This document shows, piece by piece, positions 17,322-26,288 of a stretch of 64,000 nt of DNA (its first letter is position 1; the number at the start of each line of letters is the position of its first letter). Source of the stretch: an uncultured Christensenellaceae bacterium (lineage in GTDB: Bacteria; Bacillota; Clostridia; Christensenellales; Borkfalkiaceae); contig CAJUOV010000010.1 in assembly GCA_910588695.1 (NCBI GenBank), positions 1,157 to 65,156 on the forward strand. Reading direction: 5' to 3'. A program made the translations under genes and the position numbers. The notes beneath the pieces are model-generated. The model saw nothing but the letters and a program-made list of their open reading frames with translations. It had not been told where the DNA came from and searched no databases.

Positions 17322-19304
17322 TCAGACTTCGAGAATTACGGGTATAATCATGGGCGATTGTTTGTTCTTTTTGAAAATATAATTTCTGAGAGCGCGTTTT
17401 ACTATCTCTCCTTTCTCTTTGACGCCCGCAATATCGGGACATCCCGCAATCGCTTTCAAAGTGACTTCTTTGAGCGCCGCGATACTCTCCCGCTCTTCCG
17501 CAAAGGAAACTCCTCTGCTCTCGATGACGGGCTCGCCGACGAGATACCCGTCCGAAGTCGAAAAACTTACGATAAGCACGCCCTCGCTCGACATGTGGAT
17601 GCGGTCTTTGAGCACTTCGCTTCTGCCGTAATCTTCAAATCCCTCACCGTCGATAAGCCGCGCTCCCGCAGGAAAATTTTCGCCGCGGATCAGCGTATCC
17701 GAAGTCAGTTCCGCAACCGAGCCGATCTCCGGAATAAATATATGCGACGCCGGCATACCCAATTCCTCCGCAAGCTGCGCATGCAGTTTGAGATGCCTGT
17801 ATTCGCCATGAACGGGGATAAAAAATTTCGGTTTTAAGAGCTTATGCAGTATCTTATGTTCTTCCTGACAGGCGTGACCGGAAACGTGAATTTTTTCAAG
17901 CGTTTCATATACGACGTTTGCGCCCTTCTGATAGAGATTGTTGATCGTGCGGTAAATCATTCGCTCATTCCCCGGAATAGGGCTCGCGGAAATAATGATC
18001 GTATCGTTTTCGCCGATCGTTACCTTATTGAATTCGCCCGCCGCCATGCGCGTGAGCGCGCTCATCGGTTCACCCTGAGAACCCGTAGAAACAATCACGA
18101 TTTCACGGTCGAAATAGTTCTTTGTTTTTTCGACATCGATCAGCGCGCCCTCCGGAATGGTGATCTCTCCGATCTTTGCCGCCGCTTCGACTACGTTGAA
18201 CATGCTCCGCCCCGAAAGCGCGACCTTTCTGCGGTATTTTACCGCAATATCGATAATTTGCTGTAAACGGTGCACGTTGGAGGCAAACGTCGCAATAATC
18301 AACCGTCTATCCGCATTCTCGGCAAAGAGATGTTCGAGAGTAGTTCCCACGACGTTTTCGCTCATCGTGTATCCCGCGCGTTCGATATTAGTCGATTCGC
18401 CGAGATAGAGTAACACGCCTTTTTTGCCGTATTCTGCGATCTCGTTAAGATCGATCGGCGCGCCCGCGACGGGCGTTAAGTCGATCTTAAAATCACCGCT
18501 GTGAAAAATGATTCCGTAAGGTGTTTCGATTGCGAGAGCAAGCGCGCCTGCGATCGAATGGTTCACGTTAACGAAATTTACGGTAAACACGCCCGCTCTG
18601 ATTCTGTCTTTCGACGAAACGGTATGCTCGTCCACATTGTTGAGACGGTGTTCCCTGAGTTTATTGTCAACGAGCGCAAGCGTCAGCTTGGTGCCATAAA
18701 CGGGCGCGGAGACCTCTTTCAGAAGATAGGGAATTCCGCCGATATGATCTTCGTGTCCGTGCGTTAAAAATATTCCGCGAATTCTGTTTTTATGTTTGAC
18801 GAGATAGGAAATATCCGGAAAAACAAGATCGATCCCCGGCATCTCTTCGGTCGGAAAAATGATGCCCGCATCGATCACAATAATGTCGTTGCCGTATTCG
18901 ATCGCCGTCATGTTCTTACCGATCTCGCCGACTCCCCCGAAAAAAAGCACGCGGACAGGCTGCTGTCTGTTGCGCTTTTTATTTCTTCCGTCAAATTCCC
19001 GATTGTGCGGAGCAAACTGCGCGTTTGCGTCCGTGACCGTTTTGTCGCGGCGGCGTTTTTCCGCATGCTTTGCCTGATTCGATCCGGCAATGTTTCCCGC
19101 AGCGGGAATCTTTGTTCCCTTTCCCTTGGCGCGCGACGCGCGCTTGGGCGCATACCCTGCTTCACGCATCGCCTCTTTGGAACGGGATTGTCCGTTCGAC
19201 GCGCGTTTCTTGGAATCGCGCTCGTAAGCCTCGATCCCGTTGAGAATGGCAAGATCCACCGCGCTCGGTTTTTTGCCCTTTCCCCTTTCTTTTTGATTTT
19301 CCAA
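17322..19304 (-). CDS. rnj: Ribonuclease J with a long basic N-terminal extension
   Basis: A 660-residue metallo-beta-lactamase/beta-CASP ribonuclease (endonuclease and 5'-3' exonuclease) central to mRNA decay and rRNA maturation in Gram-positives. The catalytic motifs are FFGGVGEIGKNM, THGHEDHIGGIPYLL (zinc site), HSGDFKID, VSTGSQGEPMSAL, SGHACQEEHKI and PVHGEYRHLK. About 110 residues rich in Lys, Arg and Ala precede the catalytic core; usual RNase J is about 555 residues. The start is TTG at 19304, six bases after AAGGAG, and no ATG fits better. The extension may bind RNA or partners. It probably heads the operon down to trhP. Confidence 0.93.
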   Translation of the reverse strand: MENQKERGKGKKPSAVDLAILNGIEAYERDSKKRASNGQSRSKEAMREAGYAPKRASRAKGKGTKIPAAGNIAGSNQAKHAEKRRRDKTVTDANAQFAPHNREFDGRNKKRNRQQPVRVLFFGGVGEIGKNMTAIEYGNDIIVIDAGIIFPTEEMPGIDLVFPDISYLVKHKNRIRGIFLTHGHEDHIGGIPYLLKEVSAPVYGTKLTLALVDNKLREHRLNNVDEHTVSSKDRIRAGVFTVNFVNVNHSIAGALALAIETPYGIIFHSGDFKIDLTPVAGAPIDLNEIAEYGKKGVLLYLGESTNIERAGYTMSENVVGTTLEHLFAENADRRLIIATFASNVHRLQQIIDIAVKYRRKVALSGRSMFNVVEAAAKIGEITIPEGALIDVEKTKNYFDREIVIVSTGSQGEPMSALTRMAAGEFNKVTIGENDTIIISASPIPGNERMIYRTINNLYQKGANVVYETLEKIHVSGHACQEEHKILHKLLKPKFFIPVHGEYRHLKLHAQLAEELGMPASHIFIPEIGSVAELTSDTLIRGENFPAGARLIDGEGFEDYGRSEVLKDRIHMSSEGVLIVSFSTSDGYLVGEPVIESRGVSFAEERESIAALKEVTLKAIAGCPDIAGVKEKGEIVKRALRNYIFKKNKQSPMIIPVILEV

Positions 19305-19334
19305 CTTTTGCTCCTTATAACACTTATTAGCAAT

Positions 19335-19361
19335 CGAGAGCCGAAAATATTTCAGCTCTCG
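19335..19361 (-). terminator. Stem-loop between the 1910-residue protein gene and rnj
   Basis: About 12 bp of stem (CGAGAGC with GCTCTCG, extended inward by A-T and G-T pairs) with a 4-base loop. No T-run follows on the minus strand, so it may be a weak terminator or an RNA processing/stability element instead. Confidence 0.4.
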
Positions 19362-19384
19362 TAAAATACCGTATGCAAATTTCC

Positions 19385-22300
19385 TCAGAAATTAAAGCCC
19401 GTCTTTGCCGTCGCCTGCATTTTAATGAGTCCCGCTTCGAGAAGTTCGTCGTCCGTTTTGAATGGATACATTTCGGCATAGTCCACATTCTTCTTCTCGC
19501 CTGCGGAAGCGCCCAACTTCTCCATAAGAAGCGGAATCAGCCGAAGCGCGCGTTTGAGCCCGACTTCGCTCTTGATTTTTACCATCATGGGCGTCTTTTC
19601 ATACATCTTTTTATCGCCCTCGTACTTCTGATGATATACGGAAGTCGAGAACTCTTCGGGATTGAGTGCAATATACATACACAACGACTTGCCGTTGACG
19701 CCTATCTTCGCAATGGTTTCTCCCGCATAAGAGAATCTGTCGTTCGACCAGTTTACCTGCGAATTGGTACGGGCATACTGCAAAATCGCATTCTTCAACT
19801 TGCTGTAATAAACTTTTGTCTCCTCGTCGCTCTGAATGATCCGCGCGATAAAACTACGCTTGAAACGCGTTGTCTGCTCGTTTTCTTCCTCACCGTCATC
19901 CGTGATGGGAGCGGGCTTTGCAGAAGGAGCCTCCGTCCGTTTTACGGGTTTTTCTTTCTTAGAAGCCGAACCGAAAGGAAACTTCGGAGCAGGTTGAGGC
20001 TGCTGCGGCGCAGGCTGGGGTTGCTGGGGCGCAGGTTGCGCCGCGTAATTGTAATTGGGTTGCGGCGCATAATTGTACGCCGGCTGAGGCGCGGGTTGCG
20101 GCGCATAATTGTATGCGGGCTGAGGCGCGTAACTGTACGCGGGCGCATACGACTGTTGAGGCGCGGAAGCAATCACCGCTTCTTCCTCCGCCGCTTTGAT
20201 TTCTTTCTCGATTTCGGGCGCAGGAACAGCCTTTTTCAAAAGATCCTCTTTTTTGAGCATCTCAACAACCGTTTCCGCGACCTTGTTGTAATCAATCTCC
20301 TCCGAGACGGTGCGCGCGATCTTGGTAATCCCCGATTCGTCTACCGTAACATCGAACTCGTTTTCAAGCATCCGCGCCACACGGTCGGCGATCAGATCGT
20401 AATTGATCGAGGGAATGGATCCCGCCACCTTTTCCGCAATCGCGTTCTCGTCTGTCTGAGGAATCGCGGCTGCAACCCTGCTTGCAATCGCCGCTTCGTC
20501 TGCCGAACCGACGACGGATGCGACGCGTTCTGCGATCGTATCGTAGTCCACTTCGGGCAGAACCATGGAAACGCGTTCCGCGATCCTGTCGTAATCGACG
20601 CCGTCGCTCTCGACTCCCGATTCCAGAGCAGCCTTGACGCGCTCGGAAATCTCGTCGTAATCGACGGTAGGTACTTTCTGCGCAAGCACTTCCGCAAGCA
20701 AATCGTAATCGACCGCCATTTCGGGGGCGGGTATGTCGCTCGCCGTGACTTTCATGTGTTCCGCAAGCTCGTCGTAATCGATCACCGTCTTAGTCGAAGC
20801 AAATGCAGATACCGTTCTCATACGGGAAGAAATTTCGTCGTAGTCGAAGGCAGGCATCTTTGCGGCGACTTTCTCCGCAAGCAGATCGTAATCGATCTCC
20901 GCCGCGGGAACGCTCTCTTCCGCATCATCTTTCTCTTCGTAATCTTCGCTCTCGGACTCCGTATATTTATTCGCTTCGGCGATACGCTGCGCGAGTTCGT
21001 CGCAGTCGATCGCAGATACTTTCTGCGCAACCCTGTCTGCGATTTCGTCGTAATCGGTTTCGGGAATTCTTTCCGCCACCTTGTCGGCGAGCATTTCGTA
21101 GTCGATCTCCTCGGGCTCGTCGTTACGGACATTCGCAATACGGTCGGCAAGCGTAAAATAATCGACGGAAGGAACTTTGGACGCAAGTTTTTCCGCAAGA
21201 ACGTCGTAATCGACTTCTTCCCGTTCGGAAGTCTTGATCCTATCCTGTATATCCTCATAATCGCCGCCGAGTACCTTCTCCGCCACTTTGGAGGCAATCA
21301 AGTCGTAATCCACAAGCGGGATCGCATCCGCCACCTTATCGGCGATTTCGTCCTCGTCCGTCTGAGGGATCACGGAAGCCACTTTATCGGCAATCGCATT
21401 CTCGTCCGCCTGCGGGATCATATTTGCAATACGGTCGGCAAGTTCGTCATAATCCACTTCGGGAATAATAATCGCAATTTTTTCCGCGAGTAAATCATAA
21501 TCGATTTCAAAGGGTTCATCGTCGCCGCCGGAAACCGTTCTTCTCTGTGCGGAGACCGCTCTATCCGCTGTTGTATTTTCGTTCGCCTGAGGAATCGCGT
21601 CCGCAACGCGATCCGCAAGCTCTTCGTAGTCCACTTCGGGCACGAGCGCCGCGATTTTTTCCGCAAGCAAATCATAGTCGATTTCAAAAGGTTCTTCGTC
21701 GTTTCCGAACGCCGCCACGCTTGTTTCGGTAGGCTGAACCGCATCCTCTTTCACCGCTGCGGCGGGTTGCTCGGGAAGAAGCTCTTTCACCCGCTTCGCC
21801 ATAAAATCGTAATCGATCACGGGAACTTTTTGCGCAAGTTTTTCCGCCAGCCAATCATAATTGATCTGGGCATCCGCCGCTTTTGTCTCGGGCGCGGGCG
21901 CCGAAACCTTTATTTCTGAAATCGCGCCGAGCATATCCTCTTTCAATCCGCTCATCTGCGCTTGGATGCGTTCGTTCAGATTGTCAGCAATCTCTTCGAG
22001 TTTGCCTTCCGAACCGCCGGATACAGGGGTAAACGAATTGCTCGATTTTGCAATCTGCTCCTTGAACGAAGCAAAATCGTTTTTGTCGGGAGCGTTGAAC
22101 ACCGCCATGCCGACCTGCGTGATCGCGCAGAGAAGCTCGTCTTTGAGCGCGCCCATCTGGGTATCGAGATTCGTATTGAGATGATCCACCGCCGACGCGA
22201 TTTTCTCCGCGCTCTCGCGGGAAACCGCGGTCTGATCCTCTGCGCGGACAGTTGTCTTTGCGGAAGATTTTATTTCGAGCCCCGAAATCGCGTTCAGAAT

Positions 22301-25117
22301 ATCGGATTTGAGTCTGCCGATCTCGTTCTGCATACGGGCATTCAAAGAGTCGATCGCTCGATCGAATTGAAGTTCCATCGCCTCGTTTGCATCCTGATTT
22401 CTGACGAGTTCCTGTCTGAGCGCCATGAAATCGCTCTTTGAATCGGGAGCGGTCGACACCGCCATGCCGATCTGCGCCATCGCTTCCAGAAGTTCGTTTT
22501 TGAGTCCGCCGACTTCGGCAGCCTGCGTATCGATCTTGCGGTTGAGCGAGCCGACCGCTTCTTCGAGTTTTTCGTTGTTCGCGTTCCCCGCGTTCGCTTC
22601 GGGAGCGACAGATACGGCGAGCTGCGCCATTGCGTTCATCAACTCGTCTTTGAGGGATTCCATTTCGGAATGCATATTCTCGTTGAGCGTCTGCATTTCC
22701 GCACGGAGTTTTTCACCGTAATTTTCCGCCGCTCGCGCGCTGTCCGATTCGGCGTTTGTCTTCGTCTGAGAAGCGTTTGCCGAAGCAAGCTGCGTCATTG
22801 CATTGAGCAGGTCCTCTTTCAAAGAGCTCATTTCCTCTTTGATCCCGCCCACTTCGCTCGCCTGCGCGTCAAGTTTTTCGTAGAGGGCGCCCACCGCGTT
22901 TTCAAGTCTTTCGTTGACCGCGTTGTCTGCGTTTCCGTCCGGAGTTACCGTTACGGCAAGCTGCGCCATCGCGTTCATCAATTCGTCTTTAAGAACAGTC
23001 AGTTCGTCTTTTATACCGACGACTTCATTCGCCTGCGCGTCGAGTTTCTCATGGAACCCGCCCACCGCAGCGTCAAGTTTTTCGCTGCCGGCACTTTCAG
23101 CATTTTCGGCGGACGCCGTTGCGGAAACGAGCTGCGTCATTGCGCTCATCAAGTCGTCTTTAAGGGAATTGAGCTCCTCTTTCAAGCCCGTCACTTCGCT
23201 CGACTGCGCGTCGAGTTTCTCGTTGAACGCACCGACCGCAGCATTCAGCTTTTCATCCTCTTTTTCCGATTCTTCACCCGAAGTGACCGCCATGGCAAGT
23301 TGCGCCATCGCGCCCATCAGATCGTCTTTGAGCGTATCGAACTCGCCTTTTAAGCTGACGACTTCGTTCGTCTGAGAATCGAATTTTTCGCTGAGCGCGC
23401 CCACCGCCGCGTCGAAATTATCGGTATTGGCAATTCCCGCGTTTTCTGAAACGCGCGAGGTGGCGAAAGAAGCCATCGCACCCACCAGATCTTCTTTAAG
23501 AGAACCGAGCTCGTTTTTCAGCCCGCCCACTTCGCCCGACTGCGTTTCGAGTTTATCATAAAGCGCGCTCATCGCCGCATTAAGTTTTTCGTTGTCCGCG
23601 TTCTCGTCGGGCGCAACCGATACGGCAAGCTGCGCCATTGCGCCCATCAATTCGTCTTTGAGAGAATCCAGATCGCCTTTTAAGCCGCCCACTTCACCCG
23701 ACTGCGCTTCGAGTTTTTCATAAATCGCACTCACCGCGGCGTTAAGTTTTTCGCTGTCCGTGCTTCCCGCGTTCTCGTCGGGAGTTTTCGACATCGCAAG
23801 CTGCGCCATCGCGCCCATCAGATCGTCTTTGAGAGAACCGAGCTCGTTTTTCAGTCCGCCCATTTCGCCCGACTGCGCTTCGAGTTTTTCATAAATCGCG
23901 CTCACCGCGGCGTTAAGTTTTTCGTTGTCCGTGCTTCCCGCGTTCTCGTCGGGAGCTTTCGACACCGCAAGCTGCGCCATCGCGTCCATCAACTCGTTTT
24001 TGAGAGAATCCAGATCGCCTTTCAATCCGCCGACCTCGTTCGACTGCGCTTCGAGTTTTTCATAGAGCGCGCCCATTGCGGCGTTGAGTTTTTCATCGTT
24101 TACGCTTCCCGCGTTTTCATCGGGCACAGCCGAAACGGCAAGCTGCGCCATTGCGTCCATCAATTCGTTTTTGAGGGAACCCAACTCGCCCTTTAATCCG
24201 CCCACTTCGCCCGACTGCGCTTCGAGCTTCTCATATATCGCGCTTACGGCGGCGTTGAGTTTTTCGTTGTCCGTACTTGTTGCATTGCCCTCGGAAGCGT
24301 TTGCCGAAGCAAGCTGCGCCACCGCCCCCATCAAATCGTCTTTGAGGGATCCCAGCTCGCCTTTCAGCGCGCCGACCTCGTTCGACTGCGCTTCGAGCTT
24401 TTCATAGAGCGCGCCCACCGCCGCATCGAAATTATCGGCGTTGACGGAATTCGCATTATCCGCAGGCGTTGCCGAAACTGCGAGTTGCGCCATCGCGTCC
24501 ATCAGTTCGTTTTTCAGCGAACTGAGATCGTTTTTCAATCCGCCGACTTCGCCCGACTGCGCTTCGAGTTTTTCATAGAGCGCGCCCACCGCCGCATCGA
24601 AGTTATCGGTGTTTACCCCGTCTGCATTTTCCGCGGGCGTTACCGATACCGCAAGCTGCGCCATCGCGCCCATCAATTCGTTTTTGAGAGATTCTACTTC
24701 AAATTGTAACCGGGCGTTGATAGAATCGACCGCCGCTCCGATCTGTTCGCCTTGATTTACGCCGTCTCCTGCGCTCTCTTCGGCCTTTCCCGAAATGGAA
24801 CCGACGATCCCTCTCAGCTCATCCATCTGAGCACGGAGATTTGCGATCGCTTTTTCGACCGCCTCGCCCGTCGATTTATCGATATCATCTTTCAATGCGT
24901 TGATATCTGCCTTGCTGAGGTCGTAGATCGCACTGTTCTGCTGCGTAATGTAACGCACCTCGTTCATCATCGATTCGAGGGTGTCTTTCAGAGAAGCCTC
25001 GATCTGAGTGGAATTGATTTCGAGTTCCAGACTCAGTTCCTGCTTGATCTCGTCGATCTTCTCTTCGATCCCGCTGTACATTCCTTCAAGGATTTGTCCG
25101 TCGATCATATCAGCCAT
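19385..25117 (-). CDS. Giant cytoplasmic repeat protein: coiled-coil array, DYD-helix array, PQY linker and an unrecognised C-terminal domain
   Basis: A 1910-residue acidic protein with no signal peptide or membrane segment. In order: a helical head (1-125); about 13 tandem units of 57 residues (about 130-870) of the type YEKLEAQSGEVGGLK, SLKNELMDAMAQLAV and an Ala/Asn/Asp-rich linker; degenerate coiled coil to about 1080; a second array (about 1080-1690) of helical units IDYDLLAEKIA and VDYDELADRVA; a Pro/Gln/Tyr linker (PAYNYAPQP repeats); and a C-terminal domain (about 1750-1905) starting RSFIARIIQSDEETKVYY. That domain is shared twice with the protein at 34362-35981. The protein could be a cytoskeletal or scaffold element; its function is unknown. 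The start follows AGAGGTTAAAT. Confidence 0.85.
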   Translation of the reverse strand: MADMIDGQILEGMYSGIEEKIDEIKQELSLELEINSTQIEASLKDTLESMMNEVRYITQQNSAIYDLSKADINALKDDIDKSTGEAVEKAIANLRAQMDELRGIVGSISGKAEESAGDGVNQGEQIGAAVDSINARLQFEVESLKNELMGAMAQLAVSVTPAENADGVNTDNFDAAVGALYEKLEAQSGEVGGLKNDLSSLKNELMDAMAQLAVSATPADNANSVNADNFDAAVGALYEKLEAQSNEVGALKGELGSLKDDLMGAVAQLASANASEGNATSTDNEKLNAAVSAIYEKLEAQSGEVGGLKGELGSLKNELMDAMAQLAVSAVPDENAGSVNDEKLNAAMGALYEKLEAQSNEVGGLKGDLDSLKNELMDAMAQLAVSKAPDENAGSTDNEKLNAAVSAIYEKLEAQSGEMGGLKNELGSLKDDLMGAMAQLAMSKTPDENAGSTDSEKLNAAVSAIYEKLEAQSGEVGGLKGDLDSLKDELMGAMAQLAVSVAPDENADNEKLNAAMSALYDKLETQSGEVGGLKNELGSLKEDLVGAMASFATSRVSENAGIANTDNFDAAVGALSEKFDSQTNEVVSLKGEFDTLKDDLMGAMAQLAMAVTSGEESEKEDEKLNAAVGAFNEKLDAQSSEVTGLKEELNSLKDDLMSAMTQLVSATASAENAESAGSEKLDAAVGGFHEKLDAQANEVVGIKDELTVLKDELMNAMAQLAVTVTPDGNADNAVNERLENAVGALYEKLDAQASEVGGIKEEMSSLKEDLLNAMTQLASANASQTKTNAESDSARAAENYGEKLRAEMQTLNENMHSEMESLKDELMNAMAQLAVSVAPEANAGNANNEKLEEAVGSLNRKIDTQAAEVGGLKNELLEAMAQIGMAVSTAPDSKSDFMALRQELVRNQDANEAMELQFDRAIDSLNARMQNEIGRLKSDILNAISGLEIKSSAKTTVRAEDQTAVSRESAEKIASAVDHLNTNLDTQMGALKDELLCAITQVGMAVFNAPDKNDFASFKEQIAKSSNSFTPVSGGSEGKLEEIADNLNERIQAQMSGLKEDMLGAISEIKVSAPAPETKAADAQINYDWLAEKLAQKVPVIDYDFMAKRVKELLPEQPAAAVKEDAVQPTETSVAAFGNDEEPFEIDYDLLAEKIAALVPEVDYEELADRVADAIPQANENTTADRAVSAQRRTVSGGDDEPFEIDYDLLAEKIAIIIPEVDYDELADRIANMIPQADENAIADKVASVIPQTDEDEIADKVADAIPLVDYDLIASKVAEKVLGGDYEDIQDRIKTSEREEVDYDVLAEKLASKVPSVDYFTLADRIANVRNDEPEEIDYEMLADKVAERIPETDYDEIADRVAQKVSAIDCDELAQRIAEANKYTESESEDYEEKDDAEESVPAAEIDYDLLAEKVAAKMPAFDYDEISSRMRTVSAFASTKTVIDYDELAEHMKVTASDIPAPEMAVDYDLLAEVLAQKVPTVDYDEISERVKAALESGVESDGVDYDRIAERVSMVLPEVDYDTIAERVASVVGSADEAAIASRVAAAIPQTDENAIAEKVAGSIPSINYDLIADRVARMLENEFDVTVDESGITKIARTVSEEIDYNKVAETVVEMLKKEDLLKKAVPAPEIEKEIKAAEEEAVIASAPQQSYAPAYSYAPQPAYNYAPQPAPQPAYNYAPQPNYNYAAQPAPQQPQPAPQQPQPAPKFPFGSASKKEKPVKRTEAPSAKPAPITDDGEEENEQTTRFKRSFIARIIQSDEETKVYYSKLKNAILQYARTNSQVNWSNDRFSYAGETIAKIGVNGKSLCMYIALNPEEFSTSVYHQKYEGDKKMYEKTPMMVKIKSEVGLKRALRLIPLLMEKLGASAGEKKNVDYAEMYPFKTDDELLEAGLIKMQATAKTGFNF
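20260..21880 (-). repeat. Tandem DYD-helix repeats inside the 1910-residue protein gene
   Basis: The coding sequence repeats a motif of Asp-Tyr-Asp followed by LAEKVA or IADRVA roughly every 17 residues, usually in pairs joined by a short Pro-Glu linker (for example IDYDLLAEKIAALVPEVDYEEL). Units are diverged at the DNA level, unlike the upstream 171-bp array. Confidence 0.85.
22510..24730 (-). repeat. Tandem 171-bp coding repeats (about 13 units) of the 1910-residue protein
   Basis: The phrase encoding AMAQLAVS recurs every 171 bp through most of this stretch, with unit boundaries at YEKLEAQS. The central units are the most alike; units toward the C-terminal side diverge. Some units are a few residues shorter. 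Such arrays change length readily by recombination. Confidence 0.92.
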
Positions 25118-25167
25118 ATTTAACCTCTTTCTGCTTTCTTTGGCAGTTTATAATACTATACGTATCT

Positions 25168-25196
25168 ATTTTACACTATTTTCAAGCGAAAGTAAA
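25168..25196 (-). promoter_or_regulatory. Promoter of the 1910-residue protein gene
   Basis: Minus-strand TTTACT (25191-25196) and TAAAAT (25168-25173) are separated by 17 bp, about 50 bp upstream of the ATG at 25117. Confidence 0.6.
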
Positions 25197-25249
25197 TACT
25201 TTTACATAATATTTTCCGATTGTATCTCTTTTTTATCGTCTAATTTCTC

Positions 25250-26071
25250 TCAAAAGCGTTTCAAAACGCGCTTTTCGCGGTCGATACGCCTGAAATTATA
25301 GATCATGCCCGACGTAAAACAAATCATGATCCAATACAAAAATAAAAAAAACACGATCAATGCGGAGAGCGCGCCGTACAGCTTTGAAGGATCGACAAAA
25401 TAAAGATAGACACGGAACAAAACAGAAGCGATCAACCAACTGACAGCCGTAAGTGCGCTGCCCGTCGCCATATCTGCGGGAGTCGCACGATATGGACAGG
25501 CGTAAGCGTTCAGAATCCATGCGCCGAAGAAACCGAATACCGTAACCACGGAATAGACCGCCAAACGCGAAAACCATACGGAATAGGAACGGGTCAGAAG
25601 ATTTGCCCCGATTACGACCCCTCCGGTGAGCGCAATCATGAGAATGGCGATCAACGCAAAGAGCACGGCGGAAATCCTGAGCTTCCAACCCCGCTGTCCC
25701 TGAGTGATTCCGCAGATGATTTCTCCGCTCCGCCGCAGATGATAAAAAAATCCCGTCCCCGACCAGAACGTTGTAGCAAGAAAGAAAATTCCCGCTCCTG
25801 CCCCCGCCTCGGTTGCGTGCGTATCAAGGTAGCCGATCAGCTCTTTCGCCCAATCGAAAAGTTCGAGTTCGAAGAGCTGTTCCGCAGAAATTCTTCCTCC
25901 GAAAATGAGCGTGAGAAAAAAGAGAAGAGGAACGAGCGAGAGCACGAGAAAGAACACGAGTGTACCCGCGACGGTCGTGTATTTGTTGTCGGCAAGAACG
26001 GCGTAAGCCTCCCGACCTCTCTCCCAAGACCGCACGAATACGTTTCTGCGCTCAGACCTTTCCATAATCAT
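25250..26071 (-). CDS. YihY/BrkB family inner membrane protein
   Basis: About 273 residues with six predicted membrane segments: TVAGTLVFFLVLSLVPLLFF, IFFLATTFWSGTGFF, ISAVLFALIAILMIAL, VYSVVTVFGFFGAWI, SALTAVSWLIASVLF and ALIVFFLFLYWIM. This is the pattern of the YihY (formerly called RNase BN) family, with the conserved YGALSALIVFFLFLYW near the C-terminus. The family's role is unclear; it is not the tRNA-processing RNase BN. The start is uncertain: two near ATGs (26071, 26065) and an earlier one (26107) lack a good ribosome binding site. A terminator-like hairpin precedes it. Confidence 0.85.
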   Translation of the reverse strand: MIMERSERRNVFVRSWERGREAYAVLADNKYTTVAGTLVFFLVLSLVPLLFFLTLIFGGRISAEQLFELELFDWAKELIGYLDTHATEAGAGAGIFFLATTFWSGTGFFYHLRRSGEIICGITQGQRGWKLRISAVLFALIAILMIALTGGVVIGANLLTRSYSVWFSRLAVYSVVTVFGFFGAWILNAYACPYRATPADMATGSALTAVSWLIASVLFRVYLYFVDPSKLYGALSALIVFFLFLYWIMICFTSGMIYNFRRIDREKRVLKRF

Positions 26072-26081
26072 AATTATGTGT

Positions 26082-26117
26082 AAAAAAAACAGAAGAATGC
26101 ACGGCATTAAGCCGTGC
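26082..26117 (-). terminator. Hairpin with T-run just upstream of the yihY-like gene
   Basis: A perfect 7-bp GCACGGC/GCCGTGC stem with loop ATTAA (26099-26117). Reading the minus strand it is followed by ATTCTTCTG and a run of eight T (26082-26089). It could end a short transcript after tuf, or act as an attenuator for the yihY-like gene. Its arms are identical to those of the tuf terminator. Confidence 0.6.
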
Positions 26118-26245
26118 GTTCACTTAATTTCTTGTTCGAGCTCTCTGAATTCTTTTGTATCGAAGAATTCAATCAAGGAGAAATCATGTTTTGCAGCTCT
26201 ACTTGGTGGTATTGTTCGCTTTTGCAGCGCGCTTTTTTTGAAAAT
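26118..26245 (-). other. Spacer between two twin hairpins with a possible gene remnant
   Basis: On the minus strand an open frame ends at 26120 with a coherent, protein-like tail (FSLIEFFDTKEFRELEQEIK), but no start codon with a ribosome binding site lies between it and the tuf terminator. It may be the end of a lost gene or chance. On the plus strand AAGGAGAAATC precedes an ATG that opens a 33-codon frame, which I do not trust. Confidence 0.3.
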
Positions 26246-26274
26246 AAAAAGCACGGCGCAAAGCCGTGCTTTTT
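26246..26274 (-). terminator. Terminator of tuf / str operon
   Basis: A 7-bp GC-rich stem GCACGGC/GCCGTGC extended by A-T pairs to AAAAAGCACGGC, with loop GCAAA and a T-run on both sides, 14 bp after the tuf stop. It could work in both directions. Confidence 0.9.
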
Positions 26275-26288
26275 GATTTCGTCTTAGA

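Noticed and set aside
19373..21493. A long open plus-strand frame of about 700 codons opposite the 1910-residue protein gene
   Set aside because: It mirrors the DYD repeats of the coding strand, is made of Arg/Ile/Phe-rich low-sense sequence and has no ribosome binding site. Similar long antisense frames lie opposite fusA (27647-29776), pgk and the giant surface gene, and are side effects of codon bias.
22510..24730. Regularly spaced repeats considered as a CRISPR array or satellite
   Set aside because: The period is 171 bp, in frame, and the units translate to a coherent coiled-coil repeat inside one long gene; no short repeat-spacer structure exists.
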